Of a stretch of DNA of 22,753 nucleotides, positions 15,109-22,753 are shown piece by piece. Within the stretch, counting starts at the first letter, position 1, and every line of letters starts with the position of its first letter. The DNA is from Coxiellaceae bacterium UBA6002 (lineage in GTDB: Bacteria > Pseudomonadota > Gammaproteobacteria > UBA6002): NCBI GenBank assembly GCA_002429595.1, contig DJAM01000111.1:347-23099 (forward strand). The letters run 5' to 3'. A program made the translations under genes and the position numbers. The notes under the pieces were generated by a model. It made no database searches and was not told the origin of the DNA. It saw only the letters and a list, made by a program, of their open reading frames with translations.

Positions 15109-15807
15109 TTAAAATTGAAATTTATCGAAGTCCTGTACGTCCAACATCCTTGGACGGTCTGTTTCATAGAGTTTAATTTCTGACCAAGTGTCCTTGGAGG
15201 TTCTATGGATAAAAACTGCTTCCATAATCGGTAAATTACCTACCACGAGGAATAATCGACCATTAATAGTTATGGCGTTTCTCAGTTCATCTGGTATAGA
15301 AGGCAATGAGCCAGTTAATAAAATAACATCGTACGGAATCTGTTGTTGCCAACCATGATTGATACTGCCAGTTGCCATAAAAACATTCGGAAGTTTTTGA
15401 GCAGAAATTTTCTGCTTGGCGTCTTCAAAAAACTCTAAATCATCAGCCACATAGTGCACTGTTCTAGCTAGTCTCGACAACAAGTTGATAAGATAGCCGC
15501 TATCGATCCCTAAAACTAATACTTTATCTTTTGGTGTGATCTTCAGTTGCTGTAGGATTCGGGCTTCTTCCTTAGGTGGCATCATGGATTGGCCATGGCC
15601 AAGCGGTATTGAAATATCTGCATACGCAAGTTCTTTAAAAGCGACAGGCACATAATCCTCCCGTGGCACTTTAAAAAATAGCTCTAAGATTTGTTTATCA
15701 AAGACATCCCAAGTTCTGATCTGTTGTTTCATCATATTGGTTCGAGCAGCGGCGAAGTTTTTGGGATTTCTTAAAGATAATTGTGCGAAAACATCCTTGG
15801 TCATCAT
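15109..15807 (-). CDS. Protein-L-isoaspartate O-methyltransferase-like protein
   Basis: Rossmann-type methyltransferase of the Pcm family, 232 aa. The family substrate segment DISIPLGHGQSMMPPKEEARILQQL (64-88) aligns with the Pcm DVSLPIGHGQTISQP block, and PYDVILLTGSLPSIPDELRNAITINGRLFLVVG (158-190) with its motif II/III region. The SAM-binding glycine loop is degenerate: VLGIDSGYLINLL instead of the usual VLEIGTGSGYQTAVL, and the usual acidic pair after motif I is VADD. It may therefore bind SAM weakly or act differently from true Pcm. ATG occurs at 15807 and 15804; AGGG upstream slightly favours the second. It is the first gene of a unit with tolC, an arrangement known in other gammaproteobacteria. 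Confidence 0.8.
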   Translation of the reverse strand: MMTKDVFAQLSLRNPKNFAAARTNMMKQQIRTWDVFDKQILELFFKVPREDYVPVAFKELAYADISIPLGHGQSMMPPKEEARILQQLKITPKDKVLVLGIDSGYLINLLSRLARTVHYVADDLEFFEDAKQKISAQKLPNVFMATGSINHGWQQQIPYDVILLTGSLPSIPDELRNAITINGRLFLVVGNLPIMEAVFIHRTSKDTWSEIKLYETDRPRMLDVQDFDKFQF

Positions 15808-15935
15808 CGTCCCTGTTATTAATGGGGGTCACCAGTCAAAATCTTGAAGACATGGTAGGTACAGGCGTATATTGTTTTCGCGATTGTAAACAACTTGCGA
15901 TTAAATTAAAAATTATATTGAACTACTGAGGATCG

Positions 15936-16550
15936 ATGAAAGATTTTAAGTTTACTAAGAGTAAAGACCTTGCAGTACACTCTGAAGAAACTGTCTATAA
16001 AGGATTTGCTGAAATTAAAGTTTATAAGTTACGACATCGCCTGTTTAAAGGTGGTTGGAGTGAACTGATTTCTCGTGAGGTAGCTGTCAGAAGATCGATA
16101 GCGGCAGCGCTTCCTTACGATCCCGTGTCAGACAAAGTGGTGTTGATCGAGCAGTTTCGAATGGGAGCTGTTCAAGCACAAAGCCCATGGTTACTCGAAG
16201 CGGTGGCGGGGATGTTAGGAGATCAAGATCAAAATCCCGAAGCACTGATTAAGCGCGAACTAAAAGAGGAAAGCGGACTTGAACCATTGAAGCTGCATCA
16301 AATTTGTGAATATTGGGTCAGCCCGGGTGGTAGTAGTGAATATCTTACATTATATTGTGCAGAAGTAGATGCCAGCAATGCTGGCGGTATTCATGGGTTA
16401 CCTGAAGAGCATGAAGATATTTATGTCCATGTCGTCGATCGTGAAGAAGCGTACGACATGGTCAAAAGTGGAAGAATTAATAATGCACTGAGCATTATTG
16501 CCATACAATGGTTGCAACTCAACCTACAGCTATTTAACGATAAGAGATAA
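15936..16550 (+). CDS. nudF: ADP-ribose pyrophosphatase (Nudix hydrolase)
   Basis: Cytoplasmic Nudix enzyme of 204 aa that cleaves ADP-ribose to AMP and ribose-5-phosphate. The family core RRSIAAALPYDP ... VVLIEQFRMGAV ... PWLLEAVAGM precedes the Nudix box, in which RELKEESGL carries the metal-binding glutamates E108, E111 and E112. The box is one residue longer than the GX5EX7RE consensus (G92 to R107), and the first acidic position is D98 or shifted. SPGGSSEYLTLYCAEVD after the box is typical of ADPRases. GAGG lies four bases before ATG. It is 9 bp upstream of parE and surely co-transcribed; nudF and parE also lie close together in E. coli and Pseudomonas. Confidence 0.92.
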   Translation: MKDFKFTKSKDLAVHSEETVYKGFAEIKVYKLRHRLFKGGWSELISREVAVRRSIAAALPYDPVSDKVVLIEQFRMGAVQAQSPWLLEAVAGMLGDQDQNPEALIKRELKEESGLEPLKLHQICEYWVSPGGSSEYLTLYCAEVDASNAGGIHGLPEEHEDIYVHVVDREEAYDMVKSGRINNALSIIAIQWLQLNLQLFNDKR

Positions 16551-16559
16551 AGGTTATTT

Positions 16560-18461
16560 ATGCCACAAGCTAACAGTGCCTATACAGCCGAAGCGATTGA
16601 AGTATTAAGCGGTTTGGACCCCGTTCGTAAGCGACCGGGAATGTATACCGATACCAGAAATCCGAATCACCTAGGTTTTGAAGCGATTGATAATAGCGTC
16701 GATGAAGCCATTGCCGGGCATGCTTCGCAGCTCACCGTCACGGTTTATAAAGATGGTTCATTGGAGGTAATTGATGACGGTCGAGGTATGCCTGTTGATC
16801 TTCATCCAGAAGAAGGTATCCCTGGCGTCGAGCTAATCCTCACGCGCTTGCACGCTGGCGCGAAGTTTTCCAATAAAAATTATAAGTTTTCGGGTGGCTT
16901 GCATGGGGTCGGTATTTCAGTAGTGAATGCTTTATCTTTAAAATTAGAAGTAACTGTTAAGCGCAATGGTCAAATCCACCAAATGACTTTTGCAAATGGT
17001 GAAAAAACGTCTGATCTCAAAGTCATTGGAACAGTCAATAAACGCGAAACAGGTACCACAGTCCGCTTCTGGCCAGACCCACAATACTTTGACAGCGCAA
17101 AATTTTCGATTAGCCATCTGAAACATGCCTTACGAGCTAAGGCAGTACTTTGTCCAGGTCTACATGTTTATTTCCATGATGAATACGCAGGCAAGGCCGA
17201 AAGCTGGTACTACGAGCAAGGATTAAAAGACTATTTACGTAATAGCCTGACCGAGGAAGATCGAATCCCAGATGAACCTTTTGTCGGTAGTTTTAGTGGC
17301 AGCATCGAAGCTGTCGATTGGGCTGTATCATGGTTACCCGAGGCTGGAACTGCCATTGCAGAAAGTTATGTTAACTTAATTCCCACCATTCAAGGTGGTA
17401 CTCACGTGAATGGCTTTCGAGGTGGTTTGCTTGAAGCGATGCGTGAATTTTGTGAAATCCGAAAACTTCTTCCTCGAGGTTTAAAACTAAGTGCTGAAGA
17501 TATTTGGGATAATTGTAACTATGTTTTATCCGTTAAAATCCAAGAGCCTCAATTTTCAGGTCAAACCAAAGAGCGACTTTCTTCTAGAGAATGTGCAACA
17601 TTTGTTTCTGGTGTGGTCAAGGATGCTTTTAGTTTATTCCTCAACCAACATGTTTCAATTGGTGAGAGCCTTGCGGAGTTAGCCATTAATAATGCACAAC
17701 GACGCTCCAGAGACAGCAAAAAAATTATTCGTAAAAAAGTCACTGCTGGACCTGCATTGCCTGGAAAATTGGCCGACTGCTCTTCTTCTGACCCGCGGTA
17801 TGGTGAGTTGTTTCTGGTTGAGGGGGATTCTGCAGGTGGTTCTGCAAAACAAGCGCGTAATCGAGAATTTCAAGCTGTGATGCCCTTGCGTGGTAAGATT
17901 CTAAATACTTGGGAAGTTAATTCTGACGAGATTCTAAATTCGCAAGAAATTCATGATATCTCAGTTGCTATAGGCATCGAACCAGGGTCTTCGAATCTTG
18001 AAGCGTTACGCTATCACAAGATCTGCATCCTCGCTGATGCTGATTCTGATGGCCAACACATTGCCACTTTGCTTTGTGCTTTATTCTTAAAACACTTTAA
18101 ACCCTTAGTTGCGGCTGGACATGTTTTTGTGGCGATGCCGCCGCTCTTTAGAATTGATATCGGCAAAGAAGTTTACTATGCGCTTGATGAGGCGGAGAAG
18201 AAAGGAACGCTGGATCGAATTGCTGCTGAAAAGAAAAAAGGCACTGTGAATGTTCAGCGATTTAAAGGTTTGGGGGAGATGAATCCTCTGCAATTACGTG
18301 AAACGACGATGGCGCCTGACACTCGGCGTTTAGTTCAGCTTTTAGTGACTGATGGTGATAAGACTGAAGATTTGTTGGATATGTTGCTGTCAAAGAAGCG
18401 GGCTACGGATAGGAAGGTGTGGTTGGAAACGAAGGGGGATTTGGCTGAGGTTGTTGTTTAA
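16560..18461 (+). CDS. parE: DNA topoisomerase IV subunit B
   Basis: ATPase subunit of topoisomerase IV (with ParC), which decatenates daughter chromosomes. Product of 633 aa, full family length. The GHKL ATPase domain shows EAIDNSVDEA (E41, N45), DDGRGMP (72-78) and GGLHGVGISVVNAL. The transducer domain follows, then the TOPRIM domain with EGDSAGG (from E421) and DADSDG (493-498). The DADSDG form is the ParE one, not the GyrB DADVDG. The C-terminus has QRFKGLGEMNPLQL. AAGG lies about 6 bases before ATG. Second gene of the nudF-parE unit; a 73-bp palindromic repeat starts 10 bp after the stop. parC is not in the window. Confidence 0.97.
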   Translation: MPQANSAYTAEAIEVLSGLDPVRKRPGMYTDTRNPNHLGFEAIDNSVDEAIAGHASQLTVTVYKDGSLEVIDDGRGMPVDLHPEEGIPGVELILTRLHAGAKFSNKNYKFSGGLHGVGISVVNALSLKLEVTVKRNGQIHQMTFANGEKTSDLKVIGTVNKRETGTTVRFWPDPQYFDSAKFSISHLKHALRAKAVLCPGLHVYFHDEYAGKAESWYYEQGLKDYLRNSLTEEDRIPDEPFVGSFSGSIEAVDWAVSWLPEAGTAIAESYVNLIPTIQGGTHVNGFRGGLLEAMREFCEIRKLLPRGLKLSAEDIWDNCNYVLSVKIQEPQFSGQTKERLSSRECATFVSGVVKDAFSLFLNQHVSIGESLAELAINNAQRRSRDSKKIIRKKVTAGPALPGKLADCSSSDPRYGELFLVEGDSAGGSAKQARNREFQAVMPLRGKILNTWEVNSDEILNSQEIHDISVAIGIEPGSSNLEALRYHKICILADADSDGQHIATLLCALFLKHFKPLVAAGHVFVAMPPLFRIDIGKEVYYALDEAEKKGTLDRIAAEKKKGTVNVQRFKGLGEMNPLQLRETTMAPDTRRLVQLLVTDGDKTEDLLDMLLSKKRATDRKVWLETKGDLAEVVV

Positions 18462-18470
18462 AATTTTAGT

Positions 18471-18543
18471 GTCATTCCCGCGCAGGCGGGAATCCATTTT
18501 TGAAGCCACTCCGATCATGGATTCCCGCCTGCGCGGGAATGAC
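18471..18543. repeat. 73-bp palindromic repeat element, copy 2
   Basis: Arms 18471-18496 and 18518-18543 are a perfect 26-bp inverted repeat around a 21-base middle. Each arm contains ATTCCCGC ... GCGGGAAT, as in the copies at 5320 and 22694. It sits between convergent parE and rsmJ, starting 10 bp after one stop and ending 2 bp from the other, so it is well placed to end both transcripts. Upstream of it AAAATTTTAG gives only a weak T-run for the rsmJ direction. Confidence 0.92.
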
Positions 18544-18545
18544 AG

Positions 18546-19292
18546 TTATAACTGAATGACAGGTAAATAGACATCGAAACGAGTGGCTCTGCCTTTATAG
18601 GTAATGTCTGGCTTTTGGTCGCTTAGTGTTTCCGCGTACAGAGGCCTTTTCACCACTACCCTTTTTTTAGCCATTGAGAGAGTAACTTCAAGCAACTCCG
18701 AGCTATCTTGATCCTCACCCACAATCTCTTTTAACACTCGCATTTCTTTTTTAACGAGTGCGCTCTTGGTTCTAACAGGAAACATCGGATCTAAATAAGC
18801 AACATCAATATCATGTAAGGTTGTTAAAATTTGTTTGGCATCCCCTTCCAATAATTCGAGTTGTTCAAACTGTTCAGGCGCGGCTTGTTTTGCCCGCTCC
18901 AAACCATCACGCAGCAATGCAGCCACAATGGGTGAACGTTCGATCATTGTTACTTGGCATCCTAATGCAGTCAGCACTAAAGCATCTCCTCCTAATCCAG
19001 CAGTCGTGTCCACAATAGTGGGGCGAAAATTTTTTTTAATGCCAACAGCTTTTGCGATTAATTCATTATCGCGTCCAATTTGCTTTAAACGATGCAACCA
19101 ATTAGCACCTAAAAAATCGACATAAATCGGTTTAAAATGAGAATTAGGGAAACGTAGCTCTAATCTTGCTGAGGTGATCACGAGTAAGATAGGATAGTCG
19201 TGTGGATCTTTGGTAATCGGTAATCGCAGCTTCGATGCTAGCTGCTGTGCTGTTTCTGTTCTATTAAGATCTTCTAAATAAATCGCAATCAT
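18546..19292 (-). CDS. rsmJ: 16S rRNA (guanine1516-N2)-methyltransferase
   Basis: SAM-dependent enzyme of 248 aa that methylates G1516 of 16S rRNA (YhiQ/RsmJ family). The SAM loop is DTTAGLGGDALVLTALGC (95-112), followed by the acidic E118 in MIERS. The catalytic motif is LDPMFP (167-172), the RsmJ form of the D/NPP-type signature. LGANWLHRLKQIGRDNELIAKAVG is a typical family stretch. Full length. It starts only 30 bp from divergent ggt, so promoters of the two genes must overlap or lie within the opposite gene. Confidence 0.94.
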   Translation of the reverse strand: MIAIYLEDLNRTETAQQLASKLRLPITKDPHDYPILLVITSARLELRFPNSHFKPIYVDFLGANWLHRLKQIGRDNELIAKAVGIKKNFRPTIVDTTAGLGGDALVLTALGCQVTMIERSPIVAALLRDGLERAKQAAPEQFEQLELLEGDAKQILTTLHDIDVAYLDPMFPVRTKSALVKKEMRVLKEIVGEDQDSSELLEVTLSMAKKRVVVKRPLYAETLSDQKPDITYKGRATRFDVYLPVIQL

Positions 19293-19322
19293 CGGATTCC
19301 AGTATTCAATGAAAGAGGGACT

Positions 19323-21035
19323 ATGTCAAAGTTAATCGTTACGATGATGTTTCTGATTAGTTATTGCGCCTATGGCGCATTTCCCGCTCCTGCTACGAGC
19401 TCAAAGGACATGGTCGTCTCAGGTCATCTGTATGCCACCGAAGTTGGTAATAATATTCTCAAAGCAGGTGGCAATGCCATCGATGCTGCCGTTGCAGTGG
19501 GTTATGCGCTCGCCGTCGTTCATCCATGTTGTGGCAATATTGGCGGCGGTGGTTTTATGCTCATTCGCTTCCCTAATGGCAAAAGTACCTTTATTAATTT
19601 TCGTGAAAAAGCGCCGGCGCATATTGATATTAATGAGTACATTGACAAGCAAGGTAAGGTCATCAACGATTATTTAAGTACTGGGCATATGAACTCAGGA
19701 TTACAAAAGCCTTACTTAGCAGCCGGCGTTCCTGGCACAGTAAAAGGTTTAAATACTGCCTTAAAAAAATATGGCACGAAACCATTAATGACTGTAATGG
19801 CACCTGCTATTAAATTAGCTGATGAAGGTTTCATTGTTCTACCCGGAGATGCCAGCATCTTTAAATTACAAGAAGCAAATTTTCGTAAAGAACCTAACGT
19901 CGCAAAAATATTTTTAAAAGATAATCGTACTTTTCTTGCCGGTGAACGTTTAGTACAAAAAGATCTGGCAAGGACATTAAAAACAATTTCGAAAAATGAT
20001 ATTGCTGGGTTTTACCAAGGCGAAGTTGCAGAACAAATTGTGGCTGCATCGAATGCAGGTGGAGGATCTATTCGTAAAGAAGATCTTTTAAATTACTCTG
20101 TCACAGAATCAGCGCCATTAGAATGTGATTATAAAAATTTTCATCTTATCACAGCACCACCACCTGGGTCAGGCGTGACAATCTGTGAAGCACTTAAGAT
20201 TCTAGAAACATATCCATTACGGCAATTTGGATTTCATTCAGCGATGGGTTCGCATTATGTTTTAGAAGCACTTAGATTTTCTTATGCTGATCGCAATCAA
20301 TTCTTAGGTGATCCGCTTTTTGTTGCCAATCCGGTTGTAAAATTACTATCACCTTCGCACATCCAGAAAATACGCACTCGTATTAAACCTAACCAAGCAA
20401 CGCCTTCTTCATTTATTCATTTCACGACCGAAGGTGCTAACACCACGGCCTATGTGATTGTCGACAAAAATGGAACGGCAGTTTCAGTTAGCTATACATT
20501 GAATGATTATTTCGGTGCGAAAGTTATTCCAGGCAATACCGGCTTTTTTTTAAATAACGAATTAGCTGACTTTACTATCAAACCCAATACCGCCAACAAT
20601 TATGGCCTATACCAGGGTTGGCCAAATTTAATGGCGCCTAATAAGCAACCACTAAGCTCAATGGCACCTACCATTATTACCCAAAACAACCAGCTATTTA
20701 TGGTGATTGGTACTCCTGGTGGCTCAACGATTCCCTCACAACTCGTTAATGTTATTTTGAATGTGATTGAATATGGCATGAACATTCAAGAAGCCGAAGA
20801 TATGCCTCGGTTTCATATGCAATGGTTACCTGATCGTGTCTATATGGAGCCTTTTACTTTTTCAGCAGATACTCAACGTTTACTCGAGAAGATGGGCTAT
20901 CAATTTCAGCTTGGCTCACCTTACGGTAGTCTGTTATGGGGTGCAGTCGCGGGAATACATAAAGATCCCACCTCTCATTTACTGACCGGTGCGATGGATA
21001 GTCGGCGATCTAATGGGGCTGCGACTGGTGAGTAG
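19323..21035 (+). CDS. ggt: Gamma-glutamyltranspeptidase
   Basis: Secreted (periplasmic) Ntn hydrolase of 570 aa, made as a precursor that self-cleaves into large and small subunits. It transfers or hydrolyses gamma-glutamyl groups, chiefly from glutathione. The signal peptide is residues 1-18 (cleavage near YGA). GNAIDAAVAVGYALAVVHP and GGGGFMLI are in the large subunit, and R94 (NFREKAP) matches the glutamate-binding arginine. The predicted cleavage site is before T374 (TTAYVIVD), the nucleophile; T392 and N394 in YTLN, D416 in NNELADF, S445/S446 in PLSSM and GTPGGS complete the site. The usual TTHY is TTAY here. GAGGG precedes ATG. Confidence 0.94.
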   Translation: MSKLIVTMMFLISYCAYGAFPAPATSSKDMVVSGHLYATEVGNNILKAGGNAIDAAVAVGYALAVVHPCCGNIGGGGFMLIRFPNGKSTFINFREKAPAHIDINEYIDKQGKVINDYLSTGHMNSGLQKPYLAAGVPGTVKGLNTALKKYGTKPLMTVMAPAIKLADEGFIVLPGDASIFKLQEANFRKEPNVAKIFLKDNRTFLAGERLVQKDLARTLKTISKNDIAGFYQGEVAEQIVAASNAGGGSIRKEDLLNYSVTESAPLECDYKNFHLITAPPPGSGVTICEALKILETYPLRQFGFHSAMGSHYVLEALRFSYADRNQFLGDPLFVANPVVKLLSPSHIQKIRTRIKPNQATPSSFIHFTTEGANTTAYVIVDKNGTAVSVSYTLNDYFGAKVIPGNTGFFLNNELADFTIKPNTANNYGLYQGWPNLMAPNKQPLSSMAPTIITQNNQLFMVIGTPGGSTIPSQLVNVILNVIEYGMNIQEAEDMPRFHMQWLPDRVYMEPFTFSADTQRLLEKMGYQFQLGSPYGSLLWGAVAGIHKDPTSHLLTGAMDSRRSNGAATGE

Positions 21036-21113
21036 CAATGGTTTCTTCTGCTGCCTACAACCACGCTCACATGTGCTATTCTTAATTTCTAGGAAGCATT
21101 GGAGACCTTTCGC

Positions 21114-22655
21114 ATGTTTAATCACTCGCTCATAGATGTATTGATAGACAGAGTGATCGACTTTAGTGATTTATTCTTCCTGATCATTTTAATCTTTGCG
21201 GTGCTTGGCTTAATCATTCTTTATTTCTACGATAAACATCAAAAAACGAAGGCGATTCTCCGTAATTATCCCATCATTGGTCATTTGCGTTATATCACGG
21301 AAGATTTAGGTGTCTATTTACGACAATATTGGTTTGAGGGTGATCGAGATGAGTTACCCTTCAATCGGGCACAACGTTCTTGGGTCTATAAGGCGGCTAA
21401 AGATCTCAATAATATGGTGAGCTTTGGTTCGACCCGAGATTTGAAGCCGACCGGGACAATATTATTTGTGGATGCGCCCTTTCCTGTTTTGAATCAAGAC
21501 GCGGTTGAAACTAAACCACTTACCATCGGTGATAAGTGTAAGCACACCTATGTCGCAAAATCTATTTTTAACATTTCGGCGCTGAGTTATGGTGCGCTTT
21601 CTAAGAATGCAATCTTAGCATTATCACATGGGGCGAAGATGGCTGGCTGCTGGTTAAATACTGGTGAAGGCGGAGTTTCCCCTTACCATCTTGAAGGTGG
21701 TGCTGACCTCGTTGCCCAAATTGGGACTGCAAAATATGGGTTTAGAACGATAGATGGCAGATTGAGTGATGAACGTCTAAGAGAAATGTCTGCACTGCCT
21801 CAGATTGTGATGTTCGAAGTGAAACTGAGTCAGGGTGCCAAGCCAGGTAAAGGTGGGATTCTTCCTGCCATCAAAGTGGATGAAGAAGTTGCAGCAATTC
21901 GAGGCATCCCAGTGCATCAAGACTCTATCAGCCCAAACCGTCACCCTGAAATTTCTAATTCAAAAGAACTCCTTGATTTTGTCAATCATGTTCGCGATGT
22001 CACCGGTAAACCTACTGGCTTTAAAATATGTCTCGGGGGCTATGAGTGGTTAGAAGATCTTTGTGTCGAGATTTTAAGGCGTGGCATTGATGAGGCACCC
22101 GACTTTATCTCTTTAGATGGTGCAGGTGGCGGAACTGGGGCTGCCCCCATGAGCTTAATTGACTATATGGGTGTACCAATCACTGAATCACTACCTGTCT
22201 TGGTCGATACTCTAGTTGAATATGGTTTGCGTGATCGAATCAAAATTGTGGTTGCAGGCAAAATGGTCCCCCCTGCCGATGTGGCTTGGGCATTATGCGT
22301 CGGAGCTGATTTTGTGAACTCAGCGCGTGGTTTTATGTTTTCCTTGGGATGTATTCAAGCGCTTCGTTGTCACTTGAATACCTGTCCTACAGGTATTACC
22401 TCCAATGATCCTCGTTACACTTATGGGCTTGACCCAACCAGTAAAGCGGTTCGGGTCTATCATTATGCTAAAAATATGGAATACGAAATTGGAGTGATTA
22501 GTCATTCTTGTGGGGTGCGCGAACCACGTGAACTTAATCGCTCGCATGCCAGGATGATGACGTCGAATGGGTTATCGGTGGGATTGCAGACGTTGTATCC
22601 TAATAAGATATTGGGTAGTAAGGCTAGATTTGTTGAGGAGCAGATGAAGTCATAG
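21114..22655 (+). CDS. Membrane-anchored glutamate-synthase-type FMN/Fe-S oxidoreductase (orphan GltB-domain protein)
   Basis: Product of 513 aa containing the FMN-binding synthase domain of glutamate synthase large subunit, but no glutaminase domain and no GltD neighbour. One membrane segment lies near the N-terminus (about 17-37). The domain has SALSYGALSKNAI, NTGEGGVSPYHLEGGADLVAQIGTAKYG, the FMN site SLDGAGGGTGAAP and the 3Fe-4S ligands C413, C419 and C424 (CX5CX4C in LGCIQALRCHLNTCP), all intact. The substrate is unknown; homologues are annotated only as FMN-binding glutamate synthase family. A TTG at 21099 could extend it by five residues; GGAG nine bases before the ATG at 21114 decides the start. 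It follows ggt, with a 78-bp gap. Repeat units begin 2 bp after the stop. Confidence 0.88.
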   Translation: MFNHSLIDVLIDRVIDFSDLFFLIILIFAVLGLIILYFYDKHQKTKAILRNYPIIGHLRYITEDLGVYLRQYWFEGDRDELPFNRAQRSWVYKAAKDLNNMVSFGSTRDLKPTGTILFVDAPFPVLNQDAVETKPLTIGDKCKHTYVAKSIFNISALSYGALSKNAILALSHGAKMAGCWLNTGEGGVSPYHLEGGADLVAQIGTAKYGFRTIDGRLSDERLREMSALPQIVMFEVKLSQGAKPGKGGILPAIKVDEEVAAIRGIPVHQDSISPNRHPEISNSKELLDFVNHVRDVTGKPTGFKICLGGYEWLEDLCVEILRRGIDEAPDFISLDGAGGGTGAAPMSLIDYMGVPITESLPVLVDTLVEYGLRDRIKIVVAGKMVPPADVAWALCVGADFVNSARGFMFSLGCIQALRCHLNTCPTGITSNDPRYTYGLDPTSKAVRVYHYAKNMEYEIGVISHSCGVREPRELNRSHARMMTSNGLSVGLQTLYPNKILGSKARFVEEQMKS

Positions 22656-22657
22656 CT

Positions 22658-22753
22658 CTCATTCCCGAGCAGCATGTCATTCCCGCGCTTGCTGTCATTC
22701 CCGCGAAGGCGGGAATCCATGCTTGAAGCTGCACCGAGAATGGATTCCCGCCT
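22658..22753. repeat. 73-bp palindromic repeat, copy 3 (cut by window end), preceded by two 18-bp partial units
   Basis: The full element begins at 22694: left arm 22694-22717 (GCGAAGG instead of GCGCAGG), a 25-base middle like that of copy 1 (CATGCTTGAAGC...), and the start of the right arm from 22743 to the window edge. Before it lie two truncated units starting at 22658 and 22676, each with CATTCCCG. The three starts are spaced exactly 18 bp apart. It lies directly after the glutamate-synthase-type gene. Confidence 0.85.

Noticed and set aside
18352..18555. A 67-codon plus-strand frame ending in the repeat
   Set aside because: It is an out-of-frame shadow of the end of parE continued through the 73-bp repeat.
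22502..22720. A 72-codon minus-strand frame starting in the repeat
   Set aside because: Its start (MDSRLRGND...) is translated repeat DNA, and the rest is antisense to the glutamate-synthase-type gene.
22658..22753. Possible CRISPR array (three evenly spaced units)
   Set aside because: The units are truncated heads of one palindromic element with near-identical surroundings, spacing is only 18 bp, there are no unique spacers, and no cas genes are present.

Overview
The window reads as ordinary chromosome of a moderately AT-rich gammaproteobacterium. The best guess is a Legionellales-like organism (Legionella/Coxiella relatives). This rests on the 16S 5' end, the tyrS-mepM-anmK-erpA block, a TolC gene preceded by a Pcm-like gene, HemJ-type protoporphyrinogen oxidation, WaaA (LPS) and TyrS/ParE sequence style. 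Genus level is inference; the 16S is cut off after about 42 bases. No phage, integrase, transposase, CRISPR array or recognisable defence cluster is present.

Layout. 1-42 (-) is the 5' end of a 16S rRNA gene, with its leader (boxA 191-205) and a strong promoter (237-264). 441-2447 (-) are two tandem paralogous cysteine-containing outer-membrane beta-barrel proteins. 2535-3734 (-) is tyrS, divergent from mepM (3877) and anmK (5408). 6506-6862 (-) is erpA, divergent from hemJ (6958) around a perfect 9-1-9 Fur-box palindrome that covers the erpA -10. 7377-7541 (-) is a rubredoxin of only 54 aa, overlapping the end of hemJ. 7810-9111 is hemL. 9108-9971 (-) is a class II glutamine amidotransferase. 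10258-11887 (-) is a DUF47 regulator with a Pit phosphate transporter, preceded by a small DUF4282 membrane protein (11983-12231). 12321-13592 is waaA. 13661-15807 (-) is a pcm-like gene with tolC. 15936-18461 is nudF-parE. 18546-19292 (-) is rsmJ, back to back with ggt (19323). 21114-22655 is a membrane-anchored orphan glutamate-synthase-type FMN/Fe-S protein.

How the genes work together. Several genes cluster by theme. Iron, heme and Fe-S: erpA, hemJ, rubredoxin and hemL, with a Fur box at erpA/hemJ. Cell wall and envelope: mepM, anmK, waaA, tolC and the two OMPs. Phosphate uptake: DUF47-pit. Glutathione turnover: ggt.

Non-coding structure is the least explained part. (i) A 73-bp palindromic element occurs three times, downstream of mepM, parE and the last gene; the third copy is cut by the window end and preceded by 18-bp partial units. 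(ii) Two longer inverted-repeat elements, 133 and 226 bp, have arms built from GTTCCC hexamers. They share outer arms but differ inside, and the longer one can form G-quadruplexes. These elements, the Fur-controlled erpA promoter and the paired OMPs are the most interesting items. I do not see convincing evidence of a wholly new multi-gene system here.
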